DNA from: Candidatus Hatepunaea meridiana
Lineage (GTDB): Bacteria; Electryoneota; AABM5-125-24; Hatepunaeales; Hatepunaeaceae
DNA: 37,179 nt
Assembly: GCA_030765125.1 (NCBI GenBank)
Contig: JAVCDD010000142.1
Coordinates: forward strand, 1-37,179
Reading direction: 5' to 3'
Position numbers and translations under genes: made by a program. The notes beneath the pieces are model-generated. The model ran no database searches. It saw nothing but the letters and a program-made list of their open reading frames with translations, and was not told the DNA's origin. Below are positions 35,963 to 37,179 of the stretch, in pieces (the first letter of the stretch is position 1; each line of letters opens with the position of its first letter).

Positions 35963-36379
35963 CTACACAAGCAGAATCACGTCACCACGAGCGAGGCTAT
36001 CACCCACATCATCATCACCTTTAGCACCGACAACAGCATAGCCGCCGCTGATGGAAACTGAATGACCAAATCCGTCGCCTTCCGCTGCATCATCAGCAGT
36101 CAGTTTAGCCTGCTCTGTCCAGTCTGCACCATCACGAACAAAGATATATGCTGAACCTGAAGCCGATCCGCCATCATCATCACCCCGTGCACCGACAACA
36201 GCATATTCACCGCTGATGGAAACTGATTCACCAAAATAGTCAAATGCCGCTGCATCATCAGCCGTAATCTTCGTTTCCGATTGAGCGAATGCAGTGCCGA
36301 TGTTTAACAAAAAAATAGTAATTAAAATCATCAGCGCACTATATGTACTTCTAATTGAATTTGTTTTGTAAGTTCTCAT
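35963..36379 (-). pseudogene. N-terminal half of a FG-GAP surface gene, truncated
   Basis: The start at 36379 (MRTYKTNSIRSTYSALMILI) and signal peptide match the 33166-34365 gene, including the GGAG ribosome site and the 50-60-base spacer to the upstream tail. Two blades follow (FGESVSISGEYAVVGARGDD, FGHSVSISGGYAVVGAKGDD). Homology stops near 36000, where the sequence becomes VGDSLARGDVILLV and ends at TAG. The missing rest corresponds to the fragment at 34426-34953. It could still give a short secreted peptide of 138 residues, but is probably defunct. Confidence 0.78.
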
Positions 36380-36429
36380 TATTGACTCCATTGTTAAGGT
36401 TCCGTAGGTATTAGACACTCCTCACAGTA

Positions 36430-37179
36430 TTACCTGATTAACATCACTTTCTGTGTGAATACTTGGTTGGATGCTTTCAGACGAATGAAATACAGTCCTG
36501 ATTGGAAGGATTGTGTATTCCAGGTTATTTGATGTTGTCCTGCCTGATAATAGCCCTGATATATTTCAGCTATTACACGACCCTGTATATCAAGCGCTTG
36601 TAATACAACTTCATGTGCGCTTTTTAGATTGAAACCGATACTGATTGCGCTGTTGAATGGGTTAGGATACGCTGATACAATACCAAAATCAACAGGATTA
36701 TCAGCCATATCTCCGCTCAATTCGATATTGTTCTCTGCAAGATAATAAATGTAGGCTGAACCTGAAGACGATCCGCCATCATCATCACGATCAGCGCCGA
36801 CAACAGCATAGTCACCGCTGAAGGAAACTGAAGAACCAAACCGATCATGTACCGCTCCATCATCTGCTGTCAGTTTAGCCTGCTCTGTCCAGTCAGCACC
36901 ATCACGAACAAAGATGTAAGCGGAACCGGTTTTATAGCCATCACCATGAGCACCGACAACAGCATAATCACCGTTGATGAAAACTGAATAACCAAAACGG
37001 TCACCTGTTTCTGCATCATCTGCAGTCAGTTTAGCCTGCTCTGTCCAGTTTGCACCATCACGAACAAAGATATATGCAGAACCTGCTCCATCATCATCAC
37101 CATAAGCACCGACAACAGCATAGTCGCCACTAATAGTAACTGAACAACCAAAATAGTCACCTTCAGCTGCATCACTAGC
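36430..37179 (-). CDS. FG-GAP propeller with T9SS tail, partial
   Basis: The frame is open from the window edge (37179) to the TAA at 36430, and no start codon occurs upstream of 36720, so the gene begins beyond the window. Visible are parts of at least three FG-GAP blades (FGYSVFINGDYAVVGAHGD, FGSSVSFSGDYAVVGADRDD, with VRDGADWTEQAKL linkers), then YLAENNIELSGDMADNPVDF and a T9SS tail (VSAYPNPFNSAISIG, QGRVIAEIYQGYYQ, ending KVMLIR). The codon matching TGA in the first copy is TTG (Leu) here, so this copy is intact. A TTG at 36720 lies in the conserved linker and is not a plausible start. It is the upstream-most member of the tandem cluster. Confidence 0.85.
   Translation of the reverse strand, partial: ASDAAEGDYFGCSVTISGDYAVVGAYGDDDGAGSAYIFVRDGANWTEQAKLTADDAETGDRFGYSVFINGDYAVVGAHGDGYKTGSAYIFVRDGADWTEQAKLTADDGAVHDRFGSSVSFSGDYAVVGADRDDDGGSSSGSAYIYYLAENNIELSGDMADNPVDFGIVSAYPNPFNSAISIGFNLKSAHEVVLQALDIQGRVIAEIYQGYYQAGQHQITWNTQSFQSGLYFIRLKASNQVFTQKVMLIR

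Noticed and set aside
34954..35999. Insertion sequence between the two halves of the FG-GAP gene
   Set aside because: No terminal inverted repeats, target duplication or transposase were found; the block carries a Big-1 gene and a gene fragment instead.
36430..36720. A short separate gene starting at TTG 36720
   Set aside because: The frame is open far upstream to the window edge and the TTG is a leucine codon in a conserved linker, so this is the end of a longer gene.

Overview
The window looks like a chromosomal segment of an uncultured FCB-superphylum bacterium (Zixibacteria, Cloacimonadota, KSB1 or a similar lineage). This is inferred from six C-terminal sorting domains of the Por/type IX secretion (T9SS) kind, recognisable by a YPNPFN motif and a basic or hydrophobic tail, combined with ordinary Gram-negative housekeeping genes. 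I see no transposase, phage, CRISPR, tRNA or rRNA gene. Its most distinctive trait is a dense load of short inverted repeats. At least six families sit between genes and repeatedly supply the stop codon of the preceding gene. Some copies lie in frame inside essential enzymes.

Layout. Bases 428-9482 (minus) hold three large secreted proteins: two paralogous sialidase-like propellers and a gingipain-like C25 peptidase whose catalytic histidine position reads as tryptophan. A small heat-shock protein (9876-10331, plus) follows a near-perfect sigma-54 promoter. Bases 10759-13843 (minus) are a gap-pgk-tpi operon with overlapping genes, and rlmN lies next to it (13947-14996). From 15337 the plus strand carries a MoxR ATPase and a DUF58 protein, a DUF4160/DUF2442 pair, an SppA-type protease fused to a PorV-like outer-membrane barrel, a small membrane-anchored protein, and a second short SppA. 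The minus strand resumes at 22478 with a DUF4143 ATPase, a DUF4846 lipoprotein, an OmpA-family protein with calcium-binding thrombospondin type 3 repeats, and two B12/folate methionine-cycle genes: metH and a homocysteine methyltransferase-MTHFR fusion. The right end (32887-37179, minus) is a tandem, decaying cluster of FG-GAP propeller proteins with T9SS tails. One copy has an in-frame TGA exactly between propeller and sorting domain, another is split by about 1.15 kb containing an invasin-like Big-1 gene, and the last runs off the window.

The genes combine cell-surface display (T9SS cargo, OmpA, barrel-fused protease), glycolysis, one-carbon metabolism and envelope stress or quality control. 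The most notable signals are the coding-region palindromes (tpiA once, metH twice, and the C-terminus of the MTHFR fusion), the nested palindrome before moxR, the barrel-SppA fusion, the Trp-for-His C25 peptidase, the sigma-54 hsp20 promoter and the TGA-separated sorting domain.
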